Below are positions 33,011-44,822 of a DNA stretch of 64,000 bases, in pieces. A model generated the notes under the pieces. It did no database searches and was not told the origin of the DNA. It was given only the letters and a program-made list of their open reading frames with translations. Source of the stretch: Hevea brasiliensis (taxonomy: Eukaryota > Streptophyta > Magnoliopsida > Malpighiales > Euphorbiaceae); contig NC_079501.1 of NCBI RefSeq assembly GCF_030052815.1, positions 80,806,979-80,870,978 of the forward strand. Reading direction: 5' to 3'. Within the stretch, counting starts at the first letter, position 1. Every line of letters begins with the position of its first letter. Made by a program: the position numbers and the translations under genes.

Positions 33011-34740
33011 TATTTTAGTCTTTTCTTGCTGTTGTTTTAGCAATTATTTTCCTTTGTAGTCTTTTTTTTTTAATGACCTTGTTGGTCATATATGAATTGC
33101 TTATCTCTTTCTTGACCATAGGTCCATAACCATTATCTTACCATCTCCATTTATGACCAAGGATTATGTGCTATTTTGCACTATCTTATTTGCTTTTGTT
33201 TAACTTATTTCCTTTTTGATAAAATAGTTTGAGATATCGTTACGCATCTTAAGTAGGTTGTGTGCCCTGGTGGCAATTCCTCATCTAGTGTTTTTCTCAT
33301 TTCTTACTGTTCTATTTGTTTTTTTTTTCCACAGCTTAACTTTAATTATTTTATTCCTCAATCTTATCTTCTTCCTTAACTTGACTGTTGAGTCATGATT
33401 TAGCACCTTTTATCATCCCTAATAAATCCACTATACTTCAATATTACTTTGATTTGGTCCTCTGACCATTCTAGTCAATAATTTAACTAATATTCATAAC
33501 GTTTCTTTATTACATTCACACCAACTATTCTAATTTTTACTTCCACAACTCTTTTATCTATCAATATTCTATAGCTTATTTTCCACTGGTTTTCGATCAT
33601 TACCCTTTTTTTTTCAACCATAAACAATTCTTTAATCTTAAAAAGGGAGTCTACCGGACTCTCCTGTTTCCCATGCTATTCAAAAGTTTCGCTTTAATTC
33701 TAATCTAATCCTTATGATCCGCACAATAAAATTGTGCTCTTCCTAAAGAATACCTGGCCAACTAGTTCCTATCGAATTACTGTTATCAGTAGAATATCAT
33801 TTCTTAACTATTTTATAAGTTATAATTGTCATCCATAGCATCCTATCTCTTCTAAGGGAACATAATTATATTTTATGTCTTACTGCTACACAAATAGAAT
33901 ACTATTCCTTACTAAACTTTGAGCAAAAGATCCATTGCAATATCAAAACAATTATAAACCCCATATCGAAGACTGGATGACTTAGCCCTATAGGTGTTAT
34001 TTTTAAATTTTTACCATGCTAAAATCTCTAGTCCCATAACAATTCTTGATGTACTGTAATTCATGCTAGGGTAACGGAGTCTTTAACTCTCACTACCTTG
34101 CAACCATGATCTTTTGATATTCTAATTATAGAGTTTTAAATCCCGAATTAGGATTTTCAAGCTCAGTTCTAGTAATAAAACTCTATTCTGGTATATTTAT
34201 ACCAGAGCGAAAGTCATTTATAACTATTTTTATCCTTATGTACTATTGGGTAGTACGTAGCTCTACACAATAAATCTCAAGTTAGTACTGTAATCTACAG
34301 CTTACAGCACAAACATCAAGAATATTGCATAGTTACTACGATACATCCCAATAGATCAAACTTCCCTATTTCTTATTTCTTTCAAATCCACTAATAACTT
34401 ATTTTGATTATGGTACTTACTGACATCTATCAACAGTAGTACTTTTACTTCCATTTAGGGCAGATATATTGCTATAACTTACTTTTTGGTCCTCTTGCCT
34501 TACCTAATTAGGCTTACTAATTAACTTTATAATTTATCGTAGTCTAGCAGATGTCTCTCACTAGAAACTTTTCCAAAATTAATTCCAATCATGCTTATTA
34601 TCGCAATTTTTATCCTAAAAGACTAATTACTAACACATTAAAATTTCTCTCCATGCAAGGGAATAGCAGTAGAACATATAATTTTAGCATTAGCATATAA
34701 ACAAGTAGAGCCGGAATCGAATAGTACATAATTATTCCTT
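33011..34740. other. AT-rich internal spacer of element E, no recognisable gene
   Basis: About 1.7 kb between the chromodomain and gag remnants. No open frame over 60 residues and no gypsy motif was seen on either strand. It could be heavily decayed pol or sequence captured by the non-autonomous element. Nothing further can be supported. Confidence 0.5.
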
Positions 34741-35466
34741 TCACACACAAATTAAGAACATACCAGCAACTACATCTGAAGTCTCTACTTTTTCCCCTCG
34801 ATGCATGGCGTTCCCTCTTTCTAGTGTATTCCTCTGCTCGGGTTGGTCCATTGTGCTATGATTACCTGAAGTGTTATCTCTACTTCTACCTCTGCCCCTA
34901 CTAACTATTAATGAGCCGCTAAATTTAGAACCTTGGACTGATCCTTTTGGTGTAGTATGTGGCATAAATTAACGTGCGCTAGTACAATCTCGGGCAAAAT
35001 GTCCAATTCCACCACAATTTAAGTAGGCTCCAATGACCTTATGGCAAATACCCCCATGAAATTTTCCACAAACGTCACAGATACGGATTGGGTAGGAACT
35101 TCTGGTTCTTTGACGAATGGTTCTTGATTGCTTTCGCCCTGAAGATCTGCCTCTGTCATACTTAGGAGCTCGGGGTTCCTCAAAATCTTTTCTCTTTCCC
35201 AAATTACTACTCGAACTTTGACTAATGGGTTTCCCACCTTTCTCTTTTTCATGCTACTCTTGAGGGGGTTGGGTTTGTACTTGGGCCTGGGCTGATAGAT
35301 TATCAGCCATTTGGTGAAAGAACATGGCCATCTGCTAAGCCGTTTGTGCAGTAATTTGTATAGGAAGGACTGGCGCAGTTGGACCTCCAACGCTCTGCGA
35401 AACTGGGGCCTCTCCTTGTATGTTAGCTGTATTAGACTACTCTACCGTTTTATCCCCCTTGTCCAT
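34741..35466 (-). pseudogene. gag: Element E Gag lacking the capsid domain
   Basis: One frame from ATG 35466 (MDKGDKT) to about 34741, broken by stops near 35437, 35334, 35259 and at 34966-34968. The N-terminal part (FFHQMADNL) passes directly into the basic linker and zinc-knuckle region (CDVCGKFHGGICH, then NCGGIGHFARDC), and then into the gag-protease linker with ETSDVVAG. The roughly 200-residue capsid domain seen in A, D and F is missing. The first Cys of the knuckle is Tyr (TAC). The frame runs on across the deletion point. Confidence 0.75.
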
Positions 35467-35637
35467 ATCTATTCACAGGATTTTTTTTTTCTATTTCCTA
35501 TACAACCAACATAAGGAGATTTCTCCCCATTAGTTCATATTTATGATATAAATGTACTATATGTATGAAACATTCGAGCAGTTATACTTATTGAAAAATA
35601 TTTCAAATTCACAGTTCAAAATTTACTTTAAAACCTT

Positions 35638-35650
35638 TGCTCTGATACCA
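35638..35650 (-). other. Primer binding site of element E
   Basis: The minus strand reads TGGTATCAGAGCA, eight bases inside the LTR end at 35659. It matches initiator tRNA-Met and is unchanged. Confidence 0.9.
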
Positions 35651-35658
35651 CTAAAACA

Positions 35659-35758
35659 TGTCACACCCTACTCCTCATAAGATGTAACATGCTCCCGTAG
35701 TACACCTAATGAATTACCGTACTTCCCCTACCAGTAACCCATTAAATATACTACAAGG
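35659..35758 (-). repeat. 5' LTR of element E, truncated to 100 bp
   Basis: TGTCACACCCTACTCCTCAT and onward match the first 100 bp of the E 3' LTR (from 27141), then stop at ctacaagg where element C gag begins. The rest of the LTR (over 3 kb) is missing. Confidence 0.88.
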
Positions 35759-36653
35759 ACCTTCTGCTACATCTGAAGGATCAGCTCAAGTCTCTGCACC
35801 TAGAGGGTCACAGTTAGCTACTAGAGGTAGAGGCCGAGGTAGGGGTCCTGGTAACACTCCTGGAAGTCAAAGTACTATTAACCAGCCAGTACCTAGTGGC
35901 ACACCAGTCAGAGTGTATACCATGCGTCAGAGGAAGGAGGCTGAAACATCAGATGTAGTAGCTGTTATTTTCTCCATCCTTGACCAAGATGTATATGTGT
36001 TATTTGATCCTAGCTCCAAACATTCGTATGTTAGTGCTAGTGTGATGTGTTCTACTGCTATTCAGTGTGTACCAATGGACTATGATGTGCTAGTAACTAG
36101 TCCATTAGGCCAGGAGGTCAGGGTAAATAGACTATATAGGGACTGTCCTTTGGTGATCCAAGGACACACTTTTCTATCTAATTTGATTGAAATGCCCTTC
36201 AGAGATTATGACATTATCTTGGGCATGGATTGGTTAGCCAGGCATCATGCAACGATTGACTGTAGACTGAAGATAGTCGCTTTTGGTCTTCCTTAGTATA
36301 GTGATCTAGTAATACATGGGGAGAGGCAGTCAAACATTATTTCAGCTGCACTGGCCAGAAAAATGATTAGAAAGGGGTGTGAGGCGTACTTGGCACATGT
36401 GATAGACACCCAAGTGGGTAGTCCAGCATTGAGGGACATCCCTACGATATGTGACTTTCTGGATATATTTCTTGATGAATTGCCAGGATTACCTCCAGAA
36501 AGGGAAGTGCAGTTTGAAATTGATGTTATGCCTGGTGTGGATCCAATCTCCATAATGCCATACAGAATGGCACCAGCAGAACTAAAAGAATTAAAAGTGC
36601 AGTTGCAAGAGCTACTTGACAAGGGCTTTATCCGCCCTAGTGTGTCACCTTAG
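35759..36653 (+). pseudogene. Element C Gag C-end and protease (5' truncated)
   Basis: Begins PSATSEGSAQV with an arginine/glycine-rich linker (RGRGRGRGPG), then the protease. The active site reads FDPSSKHS where B has FDPGSTHS: Gly to Ser and Thr to Lys, both possible by single changes, so activity is lost. ILGMDWLARHHA is kept. Stops at 36294-36296 (TAG) and 36651-36653 (TAG replacing Trp of SPWGAP, as in B). An open frame that starts in the E LTR at 35709 runs through the junction into this region. Confidence 0.85.
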
Positions 36654-37830
36654 GGAGCGCCAGTGTTGTTTGTAAAAAAGAAAGATGGCACTCTTCGGTT
36701 ATGCATTGACTATCGACAATTGAATAAGGTGACAATAAAGAACAGATACCCATTGCCCCGCATTGATAACTTGTTCGATCAGTTAAGGGGTGCAGCTGTG
36801 TTCTCCAAAATTGACCCGAGATTAGGTTATTATCAGCTGAAAGTACAAGAGCAGAGTATTTCTAAAGCTGCCTTTAGAACCCACTATGGCCATTATGAGT
36901 TCTTAGTTATGCCATTCGGGTTAACTAATGCTCCGGCTGCTTTTATGGATCTGATGAACACTATCTTTAGACCATACCTCGACCAGTTTGTTGTGGTATT
37001 CATAGATGATATATTGGTCTATTCGAGGAATGCAGAAGAGCATGATAGACATCTGTGCATTGTACTGCAAACTTGAGGGAGAAACAGCTATATGCCAAAT
37101 TATCGAAGTGTAAATTTTGGCTGAAAGAAATATCTTTCTTGGAGCATGTAGTATCGGTAGAGGGCATTAAGGTAAATCCTAGCAAGATAGAAGCTGTCCT
37201 TAATTGGAAGCCACCCAGAAATATCACATAGATTCGTAGTTTTCTGGGGTTAACTAGACACTACCGTCGATTTGTGAAGGGATTCTCCATGTTGGCATCT
37301 CCATTGACCAAGCTGCTTAGGAAAGATGTGAAATTTCAGTGGATGGACAAATGCCAGCAGAGTTTCGATGAATTGAAGAAATGTTTGACTGAGGCCCCAG
37401 TCTTGACTTTACCTACACCGGGTAAAGAATATACAGTTTATTGCGATGCTTCTCACAGTGGGTTAGGTTGTGTGTTGATGCAAGATCGGAATGTCATTGC
37501 CTATGCATCACGCCAGCTAAAACCGCATGAGAGGAATTATCCGACACATGACTTGGAGCTTGCAGCCATTGTGTTTGCTCTTAAGATCTAGAGACATTAT
37601 TTGTATGGAGAGAAGTGCTACATCTACACAGATCATAAGAGTTTGAAGTATTTGGGCACCCAGAAAGAGTTGAATTTGAGACAGAGGAGATGGTTAGAGT
37701 TGATAAAAGACTATGATTATCTTATAGACTATCAGCTAGGGAAAGCTAATGTTGTGGCTGACGCCTTAAGTCGCAAGACTATGGCAAGTCTACAGGTTAC
37801 TTCTTTGTCCATGGTACATGAGTTGAGATT
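36654..37830 (+). pseudogene. pol: Element C reverse transcriptase and RNase H (broken)
   Basis: The frame 36663-37076 carries [41 protein letters not shown] and [10 protein letters not shown] (about 36999). A 1-nt deletion near 37073, relative to B, shifts the frame. The text resumes with [10 protein letters not shown], and RNase H (37274-37591 and 37601 onward) has [11 protein letters not shown] and [14 protein letters not shown] to TAG stop lies at 37589-37591. Catalytic Asp residues of the reverse transcriptase are present. Confidence 0.88.
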
Positions 37831-39327
37831 ATTACATGCCAGCTTAGAGATTAATGATGAGGGGCAGACAGCAGTTGCATGGCATGTACAGCCAATGTTG
37901 ATTGGTCAGATCAGAATGGCTGCTCAGAATGATCAGAAGTATCAGAGGCTGTTGGAAGAAGTCCAGCAGGGTAAGAAACCAGAATTCTCAATAGGAGATG
38001 ATGGTCTATTGCTACACTAGGGAAGAATGTGTGTTCCTAATGATGTTGATTTGAGGCAGATCATTTTAAAGGAAGCACATGAGTCTCCTTTTGCCATGCA
38101 CCTTGGTGGTACAAAAATGTATAGAGGGCTAAAGGAGCATTACTGGTGGATGGTTATGAAAAAAGATGTGGCCGAATTCGTTTCCAGATGCCTAACTTGT
38201 CAGTAAGTGAAGGCATAGCACCAAGTACCAACTGGGTTATTACATCCACTACCAGTGCCAGAATGGAAATGGGAGAGAATAACGATGGATTTTGTGACGG
38301 GACTTCTGAGGATACAGAGGAGTCATGATGCAGTTTGGGTCATTATTGACAGACTGACCAAGTTTGCTCATTTTCTGCCAGTCCGGATGGACTACAGTTT
38401 AGAAGGATTGGCCTAGTTGTACATTGATGAGATTGTGAGACTGTATGAAGTGCCAGTATCCATTGTATCTGACAAAGATCCTAGGTTCACTTCTAGAATC
38501 TGGGTAGTCTTCAGAGAGCCCTAGGAACTAGATTGAACTTCAGTACTGCATTCCACCCACAAATAGATGGCCAATCTGAAAGGGTAATTCAGATCTTAGA
38601 GGACATGCTACGGGCTTGTGTGATTGAATTTGAGGGTAGTTGGGACACACACTTGCCTTTTATTGAGTTTGCTTACAACAACAGCTACCAATCAAGCATT
38701 GGGATGCCTCCATATAAAGCTTTGTATGGCAGAAAATGTAGAACCCCGTTGTGTTGGGATGACGTGGGTGAAAGGAAGATGATTGGGCCCGAAATTGTTT
38801 AACAAACTGAAGAGAAAATCAGATTGATTAGAGATCGACTTAAGACTGCATCAGACCATCAGAGGTCCTATGTTGATCTAAAGAGAAGGGATATTGAATA
38901 TGCAGTGGGTGACAAAGTATTCCTCAAGGTTTCCCCTTGGAAGAGGATTATGAGATTCAACAGAAAGGGGAAACTGAGTCCTCGCTTCATTGGGCCATAT
39001 GAGGTTCTAGAAAGAGTGGGTCCTTTGGCATATCGGTTGGCACTACCTCCAGAGTTAGAGAAGATACATAATATCTTCCATGTGTCTATGTTGAGGAGGT
39101 ATCGATCAGACCCATCTCATGTACTATCAGTGGAAGAAATTGAAGTGAATCTAGACCTCACTTATGAAGAAGAACCTATAGAGATTCTGGCTTATGAGGT
39201 GAAGCAGCTATGGAACAAGCAGATACCGTTGGTAAAAGTGCTATGGAACCATCATTCGGACCAAGAAGCTACTTGGGAATGAGAAGAAGACATGAGGAGA
39301 CAATACCCACAACTGTTCAAAGATTGA
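37831..39327 (+). pseudogene. pol: Element C integrase and chromodomain (broken)
   Basis: HHCC region about 38080-38210 (its last Cys is followed by TAA), core with TMDFVTGLL (about 38284) and SDKDPRF (about 38470), a 1-nt deletion near 38502, then [19 protein letters not shown] with no insert at the intron position of family 1. TAA at 38800-38802 is at the same codon as TAG in B. The chromodomain frame 38824-39282 is open (LWNKQIPLVKVLW, EATWE), then TGA, with the natural-looking end at TGA 39325-39327. Confidence 0.87.
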
Positions 39328-39358
39328 TACCAGGTAAAATTTCGAGACGAAATTTATT

Positions 39359-39374
39359 TTAAGGGGGAGAGAAT
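39359..39374 (+). other. Polypurine tract of element C
   Basis: TTAAGGGGGAGAGAAT before the LTR start TGTAATACCCC at 39375. Confidence 0.85.
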
Positions 39375-42300
39375 TGTAATACCCCTATTTGCATAGCCTG
39401 GTATATTTCGCTATTCCGATGACCGGTGTCGGTTCGGATAATTAAGGGGATTAGAACCACACTTAAGACAACTAGATAAGCTATGAATGCAAATAATTAG
39501 TAATTGCCAATTAGTTAAGTATAAATAAGAAAAACAGAATATAAGAAGTTAAATGAGCCGAGAGTCACAGCAATAGGTGACCTTCTCAGGAAGGATTGCG
39601 AAGTCGATTTAAACTCAAATTTTGAACCATAAAATGTGACGCTGCGGTCCTTAGGACTATTACAAACACAGTGGAAAAGAGAAAATCACGAAAAAGAATT
39701 GTTAAGCCAGTCAAATAATTAGGTGAGGGAGCCGGAAGAAATATTGAATTATTTGCAAACCGGGTTGAACCGGCAAGGGGCAATTTAGTCAATTGACCCC
39801 GAGAGCTGACTCCTGACCTAACTGTCAAATAAAATCAAAGAAAAGAAAATTTCAGAGTCAAAAATTAAATTAAAGAACTAATGGAAAAATAAATAGAAAA
39901 AAAAAGGAAAAGAAAAAGTGAAAAAGTGATGACATCATCATGTATGACATAATGCATGACATAATAAATCTAATTTTAAATTTTGAAAAGTAGGATAATT
40001 ATCTACTTAAGTGACCAATAAAAAAAAAGGAATTAAATTAAAACAAAAATCATTTTTTTGTGGGTTTTCTTCTTCATTGCCGTTTCACTTCTTTCTCTCA
40101 TCTCTCTCATTTGTTTTATCTTCCTCCATTGAAGCTCATTAAAAAGCTTCTTAAACCCGAAAATTGAGCCATAAAATTTATAAATTTCTTAGTTAAAACT
40201 TGTAGTTAAGTCTTGTTAAGAAGATTAAAAAGAGAAAATTTGAAGGAAAATTGAAGGAAGTGAAGATTGGAAAGCTACACCAAGGTTAGTAAGCTAAACT
40301 TGAATTTCTAGTTGAATTAATTGTATTTATAGTTGGATAAACTTAGAAATATACTTAAAATGAAATGAAAACATCTTTGGAGGACTATATGAAATTTTGG
40401 CCAGCTAGGGTTTGATATGAATATACATGTGTTTTGATTGAATTAAAAGAGTAGGTAAGTTTGTATGAATGTGGAAGTGATGTTGGTATGCTTAGAATTA
40501 ATTATGCGTAATAAATTGGTGAATTAGGGTTTGGCATCTACGGTTTTGGAGAAAAAAATGTGGGAATGTGTTAAATGGTGTGTTGGACTTGGTTTGAGGT
40601 GAGAAATGGTCATTTGTGACCAATCAGAGTATGTTAGAAGTGTTGGAACCAATTGCAAATTCGGATGGTTTAAGGTCATGCTGCAGGCAGCAGGACCAAG
40701 GTCCTTTTAAGGGACCAAAACTGAAAATTTACAAGTTCAATTGGTATGATACCAATTGGGAGTGAAAATAGACACAAAATGGAACATTTTTCATTCAGGA
40801 ATCATGCCCAAAAAGTGACCAAAACCTAGTGAACAAATTGACCGAATCCGGATTTTTACAGTCTGACCTGTACAAAAATGACCAAATGAACAATGTTTGT
40901 TCATTTGGCCATAACTTGGGCTAGGTAGGTCTAAATTACCTGAAATTTTACCAGTGGATAGCTGAGATATATGCCTAAAACTTTCATGAAGAACACAAAC
41001 CCAAATTATGCACTTAACCAAGTCATTTGGCTACCCAAATTTGGTGACCTAAAACTGCCAGAACCAGTTTGGTGCCTAGAAATCTGGGTTAAGTTCAATC
41101 CGGCAGCTATGATTCAAATAGCTATAACTTAAGCTACAAAACTCCAAATGGAGTGATTCAAAAAGGAGACTAAAGTTAAGACATTAAGGGACAATTTCTA
41201 TGAAAAAACCATAACCCAATTCTAACACCAAAATGACCAATGAAACAGTGTAACCTAAGACACCAAAACTGGAAATTTGTAATTTTGCCTAAAAGACTTA
41301 AGTTTTGAGAAAATGACCAAAACCAACAAGTTTGGTAACCAAAATGTTGTATGTGGGTGAAGTTGGAGTTCCCATACCAATTAAGCCTTAGAAAGTCAAC
41401 AAATTGACTTGAATAGTACCATGAATAGTAACCTCAACATGAAATTTGCAAGAATGTAAGTTTAAACATATTGGAATTAGTTATTGGAATTGTTATAAAG
41501 TAAAGATACTGAGACACTATAAATTTTGTGTTTCAGCTGAAAAAGACTTGGAAAGTCTGAGAGACTGAGTCATGGCCTAGAGGCTACTCACGTCAGGTTT
41601 GTGCACAATAAACCCTATTTAAGCATTTTAACCTTGAAAAATGGATTTAGTATGTATTATGAGTTTAAGAACTTTTGTGTTGCCACTTTGTGAATGAAAA
41701 TGTAACTTTGGAAATTGATTTGATTTTTGTATGCAATATTTGAATAAATTGTTTTAATTTGATTTCGGATTCACACTTAGCATGACAGTACCATATTATT
41801 CTCCCATTTATGGGGTTGAGATCGATTATTTTCCTCCCTCTCTGGTTTACCAGTTGAGGTTGTAGATCGGATGATTACTCATTAGCTAGCTAGCCACCTC
41901 CCTCATTGATTTCCATTAGTGGGGTTGTAGATTGCTTTGTTGTGGTGTACAACACGGTATTGATCGAAAATTTTGTGTCATGGCTTAAGTTGTATATGAA
42001 TTGGCAACACTATGTTTACTAAATTGTTTGACCAATATTGTGCTATAATGAGTTTTGATAAATTGTGAATTACGATTATGAAATATTCAAATTGTGAATT
42101 TGTCAAGGAATGTTTTATGTACTGCATTTCAATTTTTATTGTGCACCACTGAGTATTTTTATACTCAGCAATAGCTTATTTTGCTGTCACAGATAAGGGC
42201 AAGGAGAAAACAGCAGAGTGAGCTACTACTGAGATTGTGGACTTTACTGATCACTTTTGTACGAGTATTTATTTATACCCTTGTAGTTAATTAATGTAAA

Positions 42301-42835
42301 TACTGTAATGTTTTATGTATCAATGTAAAGTTGAACAATTGTATAATAAATTGTAATAATATTATTTTTGGATTTTCTTTTTGTAAATTAAGATTTGTAT
42401 TTGTGAATTTCGTACTATATGCACTGTGAATGAAGTTATGAAATATTTTAAGTTGATAAATTTTTGGTTGAATTGTGAAATGAATTGAATTGTGTTGACT
42501 TGAGATTATTTGGAGGTTGGAAGTTGTGGAAAATTTATTGGAAGTGTTTTTCTCAGGTATTTGAAGAACTGCTTTCTCAAAATACAAACGGCACTCTGCC
42601 GAAATTTTTATAAAATTTACGAAAAAATAAAAATGGACAAAAATTTTTACTAGTTTTTAAGCTTTGAATAAATGATTTTAATTCCTACCAAAATGCTCAC
42701 CACTTCCAAAATGTAAGAAAATGGTTTTAAAATCCCTTGTAGTGTACTTAATGAATTATCGGTAGGTGAAGTTCGGTAGTTCATTAGGTATTCTACGGGA
42801 TCATGTTATGCCTTACAGAGGGGTAAGGTGTGACA
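39375..42835 (+). repeat. 3' LTR of element C, family 2, 3461 bp
   Basis: Starts TGTAATA (C to T against TGTAACA in B) and ends GGTAAGGTGTGACA. It aligns along its length with the B LTR, including the donor-like CAAG|GTTAGTAAGC (intron side from 40285), the cassette (about 40700-41430), the hairpin at 40882-40908, and the TTTATACTCAGCAATAGC block near 42158. Confidence 0.93.
40882..40908. repeat. Cassette hairpin, LTR of C
   Basis: CCAAATGAACAA, three bases, exact reverse complement: a 12 bp stem as in B. Confidence 0.86.
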
Positions 42836-44021
42836 AAAACAACTTCAGCTGCTGAAGTAAGGAACTTCGGCTACCAAAGTCTTAAACATTAAATGCCCTT
42901 TTTCAACCAGTAACTACTTCGGCTGCCGAAGTAGAGAACTTCGACTGTTGAGGTTCTGAACTTTAAAAACTCTTGAGAAGCAGTAGCTACTATGATTGTC
43001 AAAACAATGGTTTTTGGTAGCCAAAGCTACAAATTTCTAGAATTTCCAATTTGAATTCTGCAGAATACCCATTTACCCAAAACATAAAACTCATTCCTAA
43101 GCCCTAGCAACTCAACTCAAACATACATTTTCATGCCATAAACTTATCAAACGACTCAAAAACAAACAAAGATGCCACATGCATCCATAAACTCAACCAA
43201 ACCCAAGATTGTTTAGAAACCTCATCCAACTTACAACATGTAGAAAAATTCCAATTTCAATGTATACAACTTCAATCCATCACATGAGAACCACTAATAT
43301 TGACCAATGGGCTCTCTCCACACATGCGTGTATATCAAAACACAATACATTAACTTCTAACCACATTCAAACCATCAACCAACTTTTATATAAAAGAAAA
43401 CAAAATTCCAAAACATATCACCTATTTTTTCTTACATATAACCTAGTAGAACTTAGGATTTGGAGTTCTTATGGTAGGGATACCTCTTGCAGCTCCAATT
43501 CCTCCATTTCCAAAAAGAAAACTTGAAGGATCTACTTGACTCTCATAACAATTTCCTCCTCCATTGGTAACTAAAATCTAACTCTAACATGCATGACTTT
43601 ACCAAGGAGGTAAACTCAAGTTTAAAGCCAAACTTTCTTTAGAAGAATAAGGGAAAGAGAGAAAAAGTCTCTTTTGAAGAAATGTGGAGAGTTTTTCTTA
43701 AAATTTCATCAATTGAGGCATTTATACCTAGGTTTGCTAAAGGACTTTCGACTGCCAAAGCCCACACTGCTTGGAAGAAAACATCGATAGTAAAGGGACC
43801 TTCAGCTACCAAAAGCCCAACTTTCATTTATTGAAGTCCATTTTGCTCGAAAAGAAACCTTATACTTTAACTTGCAAGGAAATCATCCCTTAAACTTTTT
43901 AACCTCACTCTTAACACATAAGACACAAATCCTTATTTCCACCATCCATGAAACACTAAGTTTCATCCGAATTTCCCGTCAACGATAATAATCCTGACAT
44001 CGAAAAATGGTGGATGTTACA
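42836..44021 (-). repeat. LTR fragment H (Tekay-like, family 3 type)
   Basis: Lies between the C LTR end and gag sequence of G. On the minus strand it starts TGTAACATCCACC (44021 down), like a chromovirus LTR, and carries several copies of an ACTTCGGC-T-GCCGAAGT type motif, also found once in the G LTR (63430). A TATA-like GGTATAAATG is near 43728-43719 on the minus strand. Its far end is lost left of C. It is opposite in strand to G, so it is not G's own LTR. Open frames within are considered chance. Confidence 0.65.
42842..42932. repeat. Clustered short palindromes in H
   Basis: ACTTCAGC-T-GCTGAAGT (42842-42858) and ACTTCGGC-T-GCCGAAGT (42916-42932) are perfect with a one-base centre. Decayed copies lie near 42864, 42938, 43746 and 43799. 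Confidence 0.85.
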
Positions 44022-44822
44022 ATCTGAATGTTATAGGTATGGCTAAGGACATATGGTAAAGGAGTGTCCAAATATGGAAATGGTGGCCTCACAGCAATAA
44101 GCAATGTCAGGTAGTGTGGTTTAACCAGTTTTAAGGCACAGTAGGAAGCAAAAATCTCCAACATAATGGTATCAGGTAAAATTAATATAGGAGGCTTCAA
44201 TGTTTATGTTTTCATTGATTAGGGTGCTTCACATTCTTTTGTTACCCCTGATACAATTAAAAGGTTAGGATTGATGGTTTCAAGGCTAAGGTGTGCTTTG
44301 TTATTTAATGGACCCAAGTATGACCCTTCAATGATAAAGAAGATCTGCTACTCCTGTCTAGTCATGGTTGAGGACAGATGCCTTCCAATTGACTTAGTGG
44401 TTATAGAGTTGAATGATTTCAACATCATTCTAGGGATGGATTAGCTCTCAGCTAATTATGCTACCTTAGACTGTAGGAATAAGCTAGTAAAGTTTAAGGG
44501 GCATAATGGATCAAAAGTAGTTTTTCAAGGAGATCAGGCATCAATTATAATGGGAGTGATATCTGTCATGCAAGCTAAAAAGATGCATAGAAAAGCATAT
44601 AGAGGTTTCCTAGCTCATATCAAGGAAGTTAATGCAAAAAGAGACAGTCTAGAGTTAGTTTCGGTGTTGAGAAAGCTCTTAGATGTTTTCCTAAAGGAAC
44701 TACCTGGGTTGCCACTTATAAGGGAGATAGTTTTTGAGATTGATCTAGCACCTAGTACTAGGCCTATTTCTATCCCTCCCTATAGAATGGCTCCAATAAA
44801 ACTAAAAGAGTTAAAGGAATAG
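44022..44822 (+). pseudogene. Element G Gag zinc knuckle and protease (broken)
   Basis: Starts in a decayed CCHC knuckle (CYRYG..GHMVKECP, second Cys now Tyr). The protease has FID*GASHSFV, with TAG in place of the middle residue of the catalytic triad, and IILGMD* with a stop in place of Trp. The frame 44550-44822 is open and reads through FLKELPGLPLIREI to PYRMAP. No active product is possible. Confidence 0.82.

Larger units (their letters stand above)
27141..35758 (-). mobile_element. Element E: non-autonomous family 2 element
   Basis: Minus-strand element: complete 3' LTR (27141-32641, enlarged by a solo LTR), an internal part of only 3017 bp, a primer site, and just 100 bp of the 5' LTR. 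Inside are a chromodomain remnant, about 1.7 kb of AT-rich sequence without recognisable protein, and a gag without capsid. Reverse transcriptase, RNase H and the integrase core are absent. It fits a non-autonomous, large-derivative type copied by partners such as B or C. The right end is an abrupt junction with C. Confidence 0.85.
35759..42835 (+). mobile_element. Element C: Ty3/gypsy chromovirus, family 2, 5' truncated
   Basis: Plus-strand element that begins abruptly in the late gag region at the junction with E; its 5' LTR, primer site and capsid are missing. Protease to chromodomain (to 39327), polypurine tract and a complete 3' LTR remain. It is inserted in LTR fragment H (42836 onward; following bases aaaac). 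It is close to B and shares two stop codons with it. Confidence 0.92.

Noticed and set aside
43209..43526. Open frame of 105 codons in H
   Set aside because: Low-complexity composition, antisense to the LTR, no counterpart in the G LTR.
42836..44021. H as the 5' LTR of element G
   Set aside because: H is on the opposite strand, has no primer site after it and runs directly into the gag knuckle, so it is an insertion in G.
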